DNA of 62,894 bases, taken from the NCBI GenBank assembly GCA_003135855.1, contig PNBD01000117.1:82721-145614 (forward strand), written 5' to 3'. Position numbers and translations under genes: made by a program. Each line of letters begins with the position of its first letter. The stretch's first letter is position 1. Shown piece by piece: positions 53,022 through 62,007 of this stretch. Under the pieces are notes generated by a model that was given only the letters and a program-made list of their open reading frames with translations, was not told the origin of the DNA and did not search any database. Origin of the DNA: Deltaproteobacteria bacterium. Lineage in GTDB: Bacteria; Desulfobacterota; Binatia; Binatales; Binataceae.

Positions 53022-53432
53022 TCACGACGGCGCCGGCGTCGAGTAACTCAGAAACTCGAGCAGGTTGCCGTCGGGATCGCGAAAATAAACGCTGATGCCC
53101 TTGCCGCGAACGCTCAGCCGAGGCACCGGGCCTTCGACGATTTCGATGTTCTGGCGCTGCAAATGTTCGACGGCTGACTCGGGCGTACCGGGCCACGCAA
53201 AACAATAGTCGCCGCCACCGACCATCGGATGCGCCGCCTTCAGCAAGATGTTGCTCGCTGGCGGATGCAAATTGAATCGTTGACGGCCGAAGCTCAGGCT
53301 GACGATCGGCCACTTGCCCATGCGCCATTGCTCGAGGCCGATCGGCACGGCGCCTAGCACGCGCTGATAGAATTCCACCGACCGCTCGATGTCAGCCACC
53401 GGCATCGCAATGTGATCGATTTCGATTTCCAT
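53022..53432 (-). CDS. VOC/glyoxalase family metalloprotein
   Basis: 136 residues in two beta-alpha-beta-beta-beta units. The first metal ligand is H7 in DHIAMPVADIERSVEFY; RFNLHPP and the C-terminal YFRDPDGNLLEFLSYS supply the other His and the Glu. Such proteins are dioxygenases, lyases or fosfomycin/bleomycin resistance enzymes, and nothing here narrows the choice. It is followed upstream by a 40-nt gap to the lipoprotein gene on the same strand. Confidence 0.8.
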   Translation of the reverse strand: MEIEIDHIAMPVADIERSVEFYQRVLGAVPIGLEQWRMGKWPIVSLSFGRQRFNLHPPASNILLKAAHPMVGGGDYCFAWPGTPESAVEHLQRQNIEIVEGPVPRLSVRGKGISVYFRDPDGNLLEFLSYSTPAPS

Positions 53433-53471
53433 CCAAATTTCTCCGTGGGTTCGCTCCGGTGAAATGAAAAC

Positions 53472-53885
53472 TCAGCGGATGCCAGTATCTAGGTGAATAT
53501 CCAACTTTTGCTCCTCGCCCGGGGCGACAATCACTGTGGCCGGCAAATCGCGGCTATACATCGTGCCCTGCGGCGTCGGCATCGTGACCGTGTAGGTTCC
53601 GGGCGCGAGACTTAAGCTATAGCGGCCGTCGGCATCGGTCCGTATGGACGTTGCGAGCTGGCCGGTCGGCTTTGCGAGATCGATGCGAGCGCCGGCGACC
53701 AATCCTTCCGCAGTCGGAGCGCCAGGACCGGGATGGATCATCGGGCTGAGCGGGCCCTTGGTGACGGTGCCGCGGAGCGTACCGAGCGCGGGTGCGGTCA
53801 CAGGTTGGCCCATCGATTTATTGACGCATCCTGCAAGCGCAATCACCAGTGGAAGGACAGCTGTCAGGAACGTGCATCCTCTCAT
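53472..53885 (-). CDS. Lipoprotein with carboxypeptidase-regulatory-like fold
   Basis: 137 residues. The N-terminus MRGCTFLTAVLPLVIALAGC holds a lipobox (LAGC, cysteine near 20). The remainder has the Ig-like pattern of carboxypeptidase-regulatory/TonB-plug-like domains: AGARIDLAKPTGQLATSI, DADGRYSLSLAPGTYTVTM and VAPGEEQKLDIHLD. Probably an outer-membrane-anchored structural or carbohydrate-contact protein. Function unknown. Confidence 0.7.
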   Translation of the reverse strand: MRGCTFLTAVLPLVIALAGCVNKSMGQPVTAPALGTLRGTVTKGPLSPMIHPGPGAPTAEGLVAGARIDLAKPTGQLATSIRTDADGRYSLSLAPGTYTVTMPTPQGTMYSRDLPATVIVAPGEEQKLDIHLDTGIR

Positions 53886-53953
53886 CGATCAAGTCTGCGC
53901 CTCGACGGCGGTTGCCCGCAAGAAAAGAGGGCAGAATCTCTAGACCCGGTGAT

Positions 53954-53988
53954 CAAAAAGAGAGGGCCGCTCTTGCGAACGGCCCTCC
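53954..53988 (-). terminator. Intrinsic terminator after large secreted protein
   Basis: On the minus strand GAGGGCCG and CGGCCCTC (53987-53962) pair around a 10-nt loop and are followed by TTTTT (53959-53955). It lies 25 nt past the stop of the 562-residue gene and insulates it from the lipoprotein gene. Confidence 0.85.
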
Positions 53989-54012
53989 CATCAGAGCTGA
54001 ATCAGATTTCGA

Positions 54013-55701
54013 CTAGTTGCCGATTCTGACGCCTCGTGTACCCCAATCGGCTGACGAAGGGGTAGTCTCGTTGAGAATCCAGGCAATCCCGCTAAAGCTT
54101 GGATCCATCGAAACCGACGAGTAGTCACCCCATCGCTGCAAGCCGAAATTGGGATCCAAGCTCCCGGTTATGCAGGCTGGGCTGGAGAAAGCTGATCCCG
54201 ATACGTTCATCACGCCGAGAGGATCGGTCGGTGGCGCTACGCGCCCACCAAACATGACCTGCGCGTTCAACAAATTAAGCGGGTCAGTCGCGGTCCAAGT
54301 TACGAAAAAGCTTAAACCAACGCCAGAGATATGTGGGTTCATGTCGTACGAAGACGCACTCTTAAAGAAAGTTCCTTCCTGAACAACCGTGTTGGTAGCG
54401 TTATTCACTTGATAGAAGTGGGGCGCCGGAAAGGCGGTCGTGGGAATCGTAATGGTGTGCACGTTGGCACTCACTGTTCCAGCCTGGTAGCTGGCATTCT
54501 GGAACCGGCCGTCGAGTGAGTCGAGATCATCCGCAGCCACATTGCAAGGAGCCTGCTGGAGGGCCGGAGGCGGCGGCGTGATATAGCTCCCTACCGTGAT
54601 AGCGACCGGGCCCGCGAAATCGGTATTTTTCTGGGTCCTGCTGCTGTTGGTCATCGTGTACTTGTTGAGAGCGGTTACGCCAGAACCTACTGGAGCGCTC
54701 AGGAAGAAGTCGGACGGGTTCTGATCACCGTTAACAAGTATCGGCGGCGCGAGCGTGCCGGAACCCGAAGACGCGAAGAATACGCCGAAACTGAACCCAA
54801 GGCCATTGAAGACTCTCGCTTTAGCGATGGAATGCACCATGCTCCCGAAGAAACTGTTGCCATTGAACATATTGGCAGTGAACAGAATCCCGTCTTGGTC
54901 CTGGCCAAGCTGCGGATAATCATAGAAGAGGCCTGAAGGCGTGGTGCCTATTTTGACCGCAAATACGTAGAATGCACGAGTCGCGAGTACTGTGGTCGAT
55001 ACCGCCAAGTAGTAAGACGGCTTGCTACCGTTGGTCAGGCCACTGAAATCGTCGATGGTGATAATCCACCGTTTCCACGTAGAATCGAAGATTACTCGCG
55101 CGTCGCCGAGTGAATCGGTGGCATTTCCAACGAAAGAGTTTTGTGAGACCGATTTCAGAAGGGCAGGCGTGCCGCTGCTCACCTTGCTCCAGACGTCGAT
55201 CGAGGAGTTAGTAGTCTCGACAAGGTCGTACACGCCGGTGGCCATATGGGTGTCCGGAGGTACGAAACCCTCGCCATTTTCACCTTGCACCGAGCCGGCA
55301 AAGTTCACTCCCTTGATGCTCGGAGCGAGGGGCCCGCTCGGTCCCGAGGAACCAGCGCCCTTCACACCATGCGCCTGGGCAGCCCACGCTTTCAGCGAGT
55401 TGTACTCACCGAGGGGGATGGTCGGTGCGTTGATGATCGCGCCTGGGACAACGCCCGCACTAGGTTTCATATTGGCGTCGCGTGCCATGTCATCCCAGGT
55501 GCGTAACACGGCATTACCTGCGGAGACCGTTCCCGAAGAAGAGATCGCAGGACCGTTGATGCCGGTAGCCGCGACCTCGCCGGGCACGGCTGACTGAGCG
55601 ACGATGATCGCCAACGCCAGCCCGATACTAACCGAGGCTGCGAAGACGATCCGGCGGCCTAACCGCCAAACGTTCGATTGAGGTTGATCTGCACTTTTCA
55701 T
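54013..55701 (-). CDS. Large secreted protein, uncharacterised
   Basis: 562 residues. Start ATG follows GGGAG by 7 nt. A signal-anchor (RIVFAASVSIGLALAIIVAQ) precedes a Ser/Gly/Ala/Thr-rich mature protein with VPPDTHMATGVYDLVETTNS, RVIFDSTWKRWIITIDDFSG, YDYPQLGQDQDGILFTANMF and a C-terminal FGLQRWGDYSSVSMDPSFSG. The aspartate-rich, propeller-like spacing resembles secreted sialidase-like or adhesin-like proteins, but I recognise no named family. It has its own terminator and no obvious partner. Confidence 0.7.
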   Translation of the reverse strand: MKSADQPQSNVWRLGRRIVFAASVSIGLALAIIVAQSAVPGEVAATGINGPAISSSGTVSAGNAVLRTWDDMARDANMKPSAGVVPGAIINAPTIPLGEYNSLKAWAAQAHGVKGAGSSGPSGPLAPSIKGVNFAGSVQGENGEGFVPPDTHMATGVYDLVETTNSSIDVWSKVSSGTPALLKSVSQNSFVGNATDSLGDARVIFDSTWKRWIITIDDFSGLTNGSKPSYYLAVSTTVLATRAFYVFAVKIGTTPSGLFYDYPQLGQDQDGILFTANMFNGNSFFGSMVHSIAKARVFNGLGFSFGVFFASSGSGTLAPPILVNGDQNPSDFFLSAPVGSGVTALNKYTMTNSSRTQKNTDFAGPVAITVGSYITPPPPALQQAPCNVAADDLDSLDGRFQNASYQAGTVSANVHTITIPTTAFPAPHFYQVNNATNTVVQEGTFFKSASSYDMNPHISGVGLSFFVTWTATDPLNLLNAQVMFGGRVAPPTDPLGVMNVSGSAFSSPACITGSLDPNFGLQRWGDYSSVSMDPSFSGIAWILNETTPSSADWGTRGVRIGN

Positions 55702-56091
55702 CGAATAACTCCCATTTTTTCCCTCCGGCTGATGCAGGAGGCTACGAACAGTTGCGAGGAGACTTCAGCTCTGCGTAGTTGCAGTTCTGAAACAACTTAC
55801 ACCCCATTTGCTGGTCTCCGCCGTGCAGACCTTAGATTAAGCTCGATGAGAAGTAAAGCAGATGCAATGGACGCCAATCGGTTCTTTCGAGCTCGTGAAA
55901 CTGCGTAGCCACCTTTACCTTGGTCGAGGGCCGTACATTAGCGCTTTTGTTGTCCAAACAGATGACAGATAAGTTAAGTCTCTACGGGAATATAAGTTAA
56001 TCCGGTAAGAAATTGACCGACAAGGCGCTCACGGAAACGTCACCAGATAGAGTATCGGTCACTCTATTGACGCAACGACCGCTCATGTCGC
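55702..56091. other. Intergenic region without recognisable gene
   Basis: About 390 bp upstream of the secreted-protein gene and downstream of the monooxygenase stop. It is A/T-richer than its flanks near 55930-56010. It presumably carries the promoter of the secreted-protein gene; I see no clear -35/-10 pair or hairpin. Confidence 0.4.
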
Positions 56092-57417
56092 CTAAGCTAA
56101 CCCCAATTGAGAAAGAGGCGAGCGATCGACGACCGGATCGCGCTTGCTCCCCGAGCGAAAGGCGACCGAACCCGGAGTTCGCGTAAACGAATCGGGCAAA
56201 TCGAGTTCGCGCGCATACTCGCGCATCTCGGGCATCACCTCTTGCGCGAGCAATCGCATGCTGGTCATGCGATCTTCGTTGCCCACCGGACCCTGGATAT
56301 TGAACACGATCAAGACGCCCGGCCGCAGCACTCGCATCAGCGTCTTTAGCTTTGGCAGCACGGTCTTGGGGGTTCCGATGATCGTCTGGAGGTTCTGCTG
56401 CGATTTCTTGTATCCGGCGGTGAGCTTGGTGCGGACTTCGTCGAAATCGGTGACTTCCTCATCGTCGTGGCGGCTACCGCCGAGTTTATCAGCGCTAACC
56501 CCGAGCCAACTTCCGCCGGGCTGGCGCGCCAGCCGGCGAATCGCGTCGCGAGAATTGTAGCCCGGAGGGAGAGTGTGCTCGGGACGCGAGAACGCATTCT
56601 GTCCGCCGCCGAAGGCGAAGTTTCGGCCCAGCTCCTGCGCGCGCTCTTCGGTCTCGGCGAGAAAGGTCGGGACCAGGTAGCCGAAATTTTCCGGCCCGGC
56701 CTGATAGCCCAGGTGCGCGGCCGCGTCGGCATAGAAATCCCAGAGATCGCAGGTGGGGCCGATCGCAGTGCCGAGCCCGATGTAAGGATAGCGATGCTCG
56801 GCGCACCACTGCACGGTCTCCGGACTGAGCACGCCGGGAATCCACATCTGCGGATGCGGCTTTTGATACGGCAGCGCCCACGGATTCACGTGGCGATAGT
56901 TGAAGTGCTTGCCCTCGTAGCGCCACGGGCCGGGCCTGGTCCAGGCCTGGATGATGAAGTCGTGCGCCTCGTTGAACAGCTCGCGATTGTACGCGGGATT
57001 GGCGTTATTGAAGAACTGCTCGCTACCCGCGCCACGCACCCATCCGGTGACCAGGCGTCCGCGCGAGATCAGATCGATCTCGGCGAGTTCCTCAGCCATG
57101 CGGAGCGGGTGCTTGAGGACCGGCAGAGGATTACCGATCAGCACGATTTTCGGTTTCTTGGTGATGCGCGCGATCGAAGCCTCGACATTCATCACGCTGC
57201 CCATGCAAAACGGGTTGCCGTGATGCTCGTTCAGTGCGAGCGCGTCGAAGCCGAGTTCCTCGCCGTAGCAATACTCGTCGAGGAAGTAGTTGTAATCGTC
57301 GGCCGCCTTTTCGCGATCGAAAAATTTATTTGAAATCGCGAAGTATGCGTGATTGCGGAGAACTTCGTTTTCAGGAACCCAGCGATATGGACGTTCGGTG
57401 AAATAATCCTACAGCAC
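56092..57417 (-). CDS. LLM-class flavin-dependent oxidoreductase with in-frame amber at codon 3
   Basis: Bacterial-luciferase-like monooxygenase (TIM barrel using reduced FMN or F420): LGFDALALNEHHGNPF, IVLIGNPLPVLKHPLRMAEE, ISRGRLVTGWVRGAGSEQFF and PQMWIPGVLSPETVQWCAEH are clear. The homologous frame extends 68 codons upstream of the first ATG (57204), through DYFTERPYRWVPENEV, back to a TAG at 57411-57409. Directly before that TAG is GTG-CTG, with AGGAG 8 nt before the GTG, exactly where a start belongs. The gene therefore reads start-Leu-stop-Asp-Tyr-Phe. Either it is nonsense-mutated, the base is a sequence error, or a truncated 370-residue protein is made from 57204. Last gene of the catabolic operon. 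Confidence 0.7.
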
Positions 57418-57440
57418 GATGGCTTCTCCTGCGGCGGCGC

Positions 57441-58226
57441 TCAGCCTTTCAGAAAATTGGTGACGCCTTTTGCAAACTCCGCTGAGTTCTCGATTTCGGG
57501 GCGATGGCCGGCGCCCTCGATCACCTGCACCTGCGCACCCTTGATCGCGCGGCGATAAGCGTCGATGCATCCGCGCGGCACGACGCGATCGCGGCTGCCC
57601 CACATGAGCAGCGTCGGGAGCGAGAGACCCTCGAGCAGATGCGGCAGACTGGGATTGTGCATGTAAGGCTCCCAGCCGATGCGCGCGCTTTCGGAGCGCG
57701 CCTCCTCGAATGCTTCGAACTGCGCCGGCGTCATCTCGCCGCCGTAAATTTTGGTGAACTCGGGAGTGTGGAGCGGATCGGCGACAGTCGCGCGGAGATG
57801 CGTGCGCATCGTCATCGGGAAGATGTCCATGATTTCGCCTTCGGCCGGCTTGATGCCCATCGGAGCGACCAGGATCATGCGCGAGAAAATCCTGGGATCG
57901 GCGGCGGCCATCTCAGCCGCGATATAACCGCCAGCGGAAAAGCCGATCACGTCGACTGGATCGAGATGCAGTTCGCGGACGACGCGCGAATAGAAGCCGG
58001 CGAGGTCGCGATAGGTGCGGACCCAATCGAGTCGCGGCGTCTTGCCGAAGCCGGGCTGAAGCGGCATCAGGAGCTGGCGAGTCTCGGCGAGTTCCATGTT
58101 CCAGGTCATCCAGCCGGTGTAGCCGAGTTCGTCGTGGAAGATCAGGAGCGGTTTGCCGGAGCCGCCTTTGATCATCGCGAGCTCGGTTCCGGCGACGGAG
58201 ATTTTTTCTTCAGTCCAGTTTGCCAC
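57441..58226 (-). CDS. Alpha/beta-fold hydrolase
   Basis: 261 residues. The catalytic triad is readable: S97 in IGFSAGG, D213 in MWGSRDRVVP and H241 in GAGHRPEIE. The oxyanion loop FHDELGYTGW replaces the usual HGxPG. The helical cap lies around 130-190. Such enzymes hydrolyse C-C, ester or amide bonds in ring-cleavage pathways. It lies 23 nt before the monooxygenase start and 142 nt after the amidohydrolase, in the same leftward operon. Substrate unknown. Confidence 0.85.
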   Translation of the reverse strand: MANWTEEKISVAGTELAMIKGGSGKPLLIFHDELGYTGWMTWNMELAETRQLLMPLQPGFGKTPRLDWVRTYRDLAGFYSRVVRELHLDPVDVIGFSAGGYIAAEMAAADPRIFSRMILVAPMGIKPAEGEIMDIFPMTMRTHLRATVADPLHTPEFTKIYGGEMTPAQFEAFEEARSESARIGWEPYMHNPSLPHLLEGLSLPTLLMWGSRDRVVPRGCIDAYRRAIKGAQVQVIEGAGHRPEIENSAEFAKGVTNFLKG

Positions 58227-58289
58227 CGATTAATTCTCCGATTCGTTTTCGAGATTGTGCACGCTTCGACTCCGATCGATTCACTCGGA

Positions 58290-58320
58290 GCCGGGATTCT
58301 TCGCTTCGCCTAGAATGACA
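58290..58320. repeat. Possible dispersed intergenic element
   Basis: Contains GGATTCTTCGCTTCGCC followed by TAGAATGACA. I recall close variants of this string (ATTCTTCGCTxCGCTCAGAATGACA) in intergenic regions of many unrelated GC-rich genomes. Only one copy is in the window, so repetition is not shown here. Confidence 0.3.
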
Positions 58321-58332
58321 AGTATGTCCTGA

Positions 58333-58354
58333 CGGGCGAAATCGATTTCGCCCG
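58333..58354. terminator. Perfect 22-bp palindrome between amidohydrolase and hydrolase genes
   Basis: CGGGCGAAATC and its complement GATTTCGCCCG meet without a spacer at 58333-58354, just after the amidohydrolase stop (58369). It can fold as an intra-operon hairpin lacking a T-run, or bind a dimeric protein. It is similar in character to the palindrome at 5894. Confidence 0.5.
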
Positions 58355-58368
58355 CCAGATCGATGTTG

Positions 58369-60066
58369 TTAAGCCCCGTGCCGTAGCAGCCGGCCCGACG
58401 ACGCGCCGGTCGGCTGGCCGTCGTTGAGTGTGACTTCGCCATTGACCATCACGTGCTTGTAGCCCTTGGCTTTCTGCACCCGACGCCATTCGCCGCCCGG
58501 GAAATCGCGCACGGTTTCGATCGGGCCCATCGCGAGATTCTCGTAATCGTAAATCACGACGTCCGCGGGCGCGCCGACGCGCAGCGTGCCGCGATCGCGG
58601 AAGCCTGCGCACATCGCCGGCAGCGCGCTCAGGCGCCAGTGCGCCTCCTCGAGCGTCATCATGTTGTGCTCGCGCACCAGCTTCTGAAGGAACTCGGTCG
58701 GGTAGCGGCCACCGGTGAAAAACTTGGTGTGCGCGCCGCCGTCCGAGACGCCCGGAATCAGGTAAGGATAGTCGAGCATCTCTTTCATGAAATCCATGTT
58801 CTGATTCGGCCCGGGCGCGTAGAACTCGGTCTTCAGACCGTCCTCCACAGCGAGATCGAGCATCGCGTCGATCGGATGCTTGCCGGTCTGCTCGGCGATT
58901 TCCCGAATCGTCATGTTCTCGAAATGTTTCAGGTCTTCGCGCTGAACTCCGGTAACGAAGATCAGGTCGAACTGCTCGGTGATGATCATCGGGATACGCG
59001 CGTTCTTCAGCCCTTCGCGGATCTTCGGATCGGAAAGCTTCGCGAGCCGTTCCTCGGTAGTGCCGGTGGTCGCATCGCACCACTCCTGCACTTCATCGAA
59101 CAAGTTCCAGTCGACGAAAGTGAAGGTCATGTTGGTGTCGCTGGTGACGGCCTGGCCGTACACGCGGAGACCGCGATTGCGGCAGGCTTCGAGCCACGCG
59201 ATATTGCCGCGATGCACGAACGGCATCCCGTCGCGCGGCTGCACCACGTTGAACAGCACCGGACGTCCGCTGAACTCGGCGAGCTTCTCGAAATGCTCCA
59301 GGTCGTGCGCGGTGTCGCCCGACGCGAGCGTCATCTGGATGAAGCCCTCGTTGCGGCGGCCGAGCACGCGCGCGAGCGCATAGCAGGTGTCGTCCGACAT
59401 CAGGTCGGAGACCATCGGCGTGCCGTCGAAATCACGCTGCACGCAGGCGGGACCCTTGGGATCGAGGCGCTGTGCTGACCATCCGCACGCACCGGCATCC
59501 ATCGCCTCGTCGAGCAAGCGGCAGATCTCGCGCTCCTCCTGCTCCGACGGCGGTCGCTTCTTCGCGGCCTCGAGGCCCATCACGTAAACGAGCAACGGCG
59601 AGATTGCCATATAGGGCAGGATGTTCATCGCCTTGGGCGTGCGATCGATGCTGTCCATGAATTCGGGGAAGGTTTCCCAATCCCACGGCATCCCTTCTTT
59701 CATCGCGTGATAAGGGATGGCTTCGACGCGAGTCATGGTTTGCATCGCGCGCTCGCGTTCACTGGGACGCACCGGCGCGAAGCCGAATCCGCAATTACCG
59801 ATCACGATCGACGTGACGCCGTGCCAGCTCGAGATCGAGCAGTACGGATCCCAGAACAACTGCGCGTCGTAATGGGTGTGAAGATCGACGAAGCCGGGGG
59901 CGACGATCATGCCGGTCGCGTCGATGTTCTTCGCGCCTGCGCTAGTGGGGAATCGCCCGATCGCTGCGATGCGGCCGCCTTTGATCGCGACGTCGCCGCG
60001 ATACCGCGGCATCCTGGTTCCATCGATCACCATTCCGTTCCGTATCACCGCATCGTATTCGGCCAT
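58369..60066 (-). CDS. Amidohydrolase family 3 / N-acyl-D-amino-acid deacylase-like
   Basis: 565 residues. A strong GGAGGAAA precedes the ATG. Metal site: H63-x-H65 in GFVDLHTHYDAQ. Later come GWSAQRLDPKGPACV, NVVQPRDGMPFV, GVSDGGAHTKFF and the C-terminal RVGAPADVVIYD that returns to the small beta-sandwich domain. These zinc enzymes cleave amide or cyclic amide bonds (D-aminoacylase, dihydropyrimidinase relatives). In this operon it probably opens an amide or ring compound. Second gene of the operon, 76 nt after the other amidohydrolase. Confidence 0.85.
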   Translation of the reverse strand: MAEYDAVIRNGMVIDGTRMPRYRGDVAIKGGRIAAIGRFPTSAGAKNIDATGMIVAPGFVDLHTHYDAQLFWDPYCSISSWHGVTSIVIGNCGFGFAPVRPSERERAMQTMTRVEAIPYHAMKEGMPWDWETFPEFMDSIDRTPKAMNILPYMAISPLLVYVMGLEAAKKRPPSEQEEREICRLLDEAMDAGACGWSAQRLDPKGPACVQRDFDGTPMVSDLMSDDTCYALARVLGRRNEGFIQMTLASGDTAHDLEHFEKLAEFSGRPVLFNVVQPRDGMPFVHRGNIAWLEACRNRGLRVYGQAVTSDTNMTFTFVDWNLFDEVQEWCDATTGTTEERLAKLSDPKIREGLKNARIPMIITEQFDLIFVTGVQREDLKHFENMTIREIAEQTGKHPIDAMLDLAVEDGLKTEFYAPGPNQNMDFMKEMLDYPYLIPGVSDGGAHTKFFTGGRYPTEFLQKLVREHNMMTLEEAHWRLSALPAMCAGFRDRGTLRVGAPADVVIYDYENLAMGPIETVRDFPGGEWRRVQKAKGYKHVMVNGEVTLNDGQPTGASSGRLLRHGA

Positions 60067-60142
60067 TGGGTTTCCTCCTCGGAATGTTCAGGCCGTTCAG
60101 TTTCGATATCGCGAAAGGCGCGCAGTGGCCGGTGCTCTTAAC

Positions 60143-61234
60143 TTACAGATGATAGAGTTCGGCGACGTTGTCGTGCAGGATGAGATTCTTTTCATCCTGC
60201 GTGAGGCCCTCGGTCTGCTTTTTCAGCACATCCTGCGACCACGGCCACGTCGAATCGCTATGCGGAAAATCGTTCGCCCACATCAAGCGATGGATATTGC
60301 ACAAATCCTTCACCTGGAACGCCACATAATCGTCCTGGAACGTCGTGTAAACGTTCTCGCGGAAATACTCACTCGGCATTTTTGTGAGCGTGCCCGCGGG
60401 CAGCCAATAGCGATGGCGATCGTAGGCGTGATCCATGCGGTACATATAATGAGGCACCCAGCCGGCGTCCGCCTCGACGCACACGACCTTGAGCTTGGGA
60501 TGACGCTCGAACACGCCGCCGAGGACGAAGGTGCCGATGATGTCCTGGCATCCGCGGATGATCGCCATGAAGGAGTTCATCTTGGGTCCGCGCGTTTTGA
60601 AATTGTCGGCGCTGCTGGTGAGGATGTGAAAGCTGAGCGGCAGCTGCAGGTCGATCGCCGCGCGAAAAAAATCGTCGTACGCCGGACTGTCGTAGTCTTC
60701 GACCTGCGGGTTACCGGGCATCATGACGCCCTTCAATCCAAGCGCCTTCATCTTGCGCAGATCTTCGATTCCTTCCGCGGGCGAGCGCATCGCAGTCTGA
60801 CCGCATCCGATCAGCCGATCGGGATGCGCGGCGCAATATTCGCCGATCCACAGGTTGTAAGCGTCGAAGCAGGCTTTCTTGTAGTCGAAGTCGGGATGAT
60901 TGCAGAGCATCATGCCGACCGTTGGATAGATCACTTCGGCCGAGACGCCATCGCGATCCTGGTCGGCCATGCGAGCTTCGGGATCCCATCCGCCACGATG
61001 CAACTCTTCGAACTTGACGCCGAAAATGGCCAGTTCTTTAGCGTCCTTGCCGGCGGCCGCGACCAGGCCCATCGGAATCGGGCGCTCGAGATCCTTGATG
61101 ACGAAAATGTCGCCGAGCTTGGGATCGCGCACCATGTGTGGCGCAACGTCTTTGTACTTGTGATCGATGCGATCGACGTAAGTTCCGGCGGGTTCGGTGA
61201 TGTGTGAATCAGCCGAAATGATGGGCTTCTGCAT
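60143..61234 (-). CDS. Amidohydrolase family 2 (ACMSD-like) protein
   Basis: 363 residues from the ATG at 61234 (AAGGAG upstream; in-frame upstream starts have none). MQKPIISADSHITEPAGTYV is the standard N-terminus, where D-x-H supplies metal ligands. FHILTSSADNFKTRGPKMNS, HPKLKVVCVEADAGWVPHYM and the C-terminal LMWANDFPHSDSTWPWS with the last metal-binding Asp are family motifs. Relatives are metal-dependent decarboxylases or hydrolases of aromatic ring-cleavage products. First gene of the leftward catabolic operon, with a palindrome upstream. Confidence 0.85.
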   Translation of the reverse strand: MQKPIISADSHITEPAGTYVDRIDHKYKDVAPHMVRDPKLGDIFVIKDLERPIPMGLVAAAGKDAKELAIFGVKFEELHRGGWDPEARMADQDRDGVSAEVIYPTVGMMLCNHPDFDYKKACFDAYNLWIGEYCAAHPDRLIGCGQTAMRSPAEGIEDLRKMKALGLKGVMMPGNPQVEDYDSPAYDDFFRAAIDLQLPLSFHILTSSADNFKTRGPKMNSFMAIIRGCQDIIGTFVLGGVFERHPKLKVVCVEADAGWVPHYMYRMDHAYDRHRYWLPAGTLTKMPSEYFRENVYTTFQDDYVAFQVKDLCNIHRLMWANDFPHSDSTWPWSQDVLKKQTEGLTQDEKNLILHDNVAELYHL

Positions 61235-61296
61235 CGGGCCTCGCTCCTTGCGAGAAACGGCGTGGCGCCGCGACGCGGTCACTTGCGCCACTGATT

Positions 61297-61315
61297 CCGG
61301 AGTAGCAAACTCCGG
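61297..61315 (-). promoter_or_regulatory. Operator-like palindrome upstream of catabolic operon
   Basis: CCGGAGT (61297-61303) and ACTCCGG (61309-61315) form a perfect 7-bp inverted repeat with a 5-bp centre, 63 nt before the amidohydrolase start. Size and position suit a dimeric regulator. No regulator gene is adjacent. Confidence 0.5.
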
Positions 61316-62007
61316 TCACGTTTTCAAAGCGAAACCTCGATATACTAGTCGAAACTGGCAATTGCTGACTGACTAAATGCCCGCCGCGAGTCTTCGATTG
61401 AGCTAGGAATGCGAAACCCACCGTGGGTTTCGCGCTCGGCCCCGATCTTCGCCCACAAGCTATTGCATCTCGCGCCGCAGCGCGAAGGACTTGGCACCCT
61501 CGGCCTCGGAATGGAGATTACTTTGCCGGCATTGAGATCTTGAACGGGAACGGACCGATCAAATTTGCGATCCGGTCGCCCAATTCCAACTGCCTGCGAT
61601 CGATTCGCCGCGAAAGCCGAATCGATAGACCTCCCTCCGTCCAGCAAACCTTGGACCCAGGATCAACCTGCTCCACTAAAGTAGTGCCTCAGATCGCTTA
61701 ACCTAAGTTCGTTCAGTGCTTTAGTCATTACGCTCATAATCGATAGCTCCTGGTCATTGGTCCAATCATGATCAGGGCGGCTCGTGCGCTGCCGCGTTGA
61801 TCGCGTTGTCGCCTGCGTGCACATTCCCGTTGCCTCAGTTTGTCACAATCGGCCGCTCGCCGACAATTGGCCTCTAACCAAAACGAAACCTCGGACAGCG
61901 ATAAGTTGAGGAATCGGCGTTCTGATGTGCCTCGCGAAACTAGGGTGCGCGCGCTAAAGGCTTCCGCACACTGGCAAATTGCCTCTCACATTTTTCAGTT
62001 GACCAAC
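61316..62007. other. Intergenic region without recognisable gene
   Basis: About 690 bp between the amidohydrolase promoter region and the lipoprotein stop. Several short frames exist on both strands, but none has a ribosome site, domain or sustained protein-like composition. I see no RNA gene or terminator with a T-run. Confidence 0.4.

Noticed and set aside
56092-57417. General reassignment of TAG to a sense codon
   Set aside because: Other clear genes in the window end in TAG at the expected length (for example the YqaJ gene), so the amber in the monooxygenase gene is a local event.
58453-59478. 341-codon plus-strand frame
   Set aside because: Antisense shadow of the amidohydrolase; composition follows the opposite strand.
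59909-61207. 432-codon plus-strand frame
   Set aside because: Antisense to two amidohydrolase genes, both of which have clear motifs and ribosome sites.
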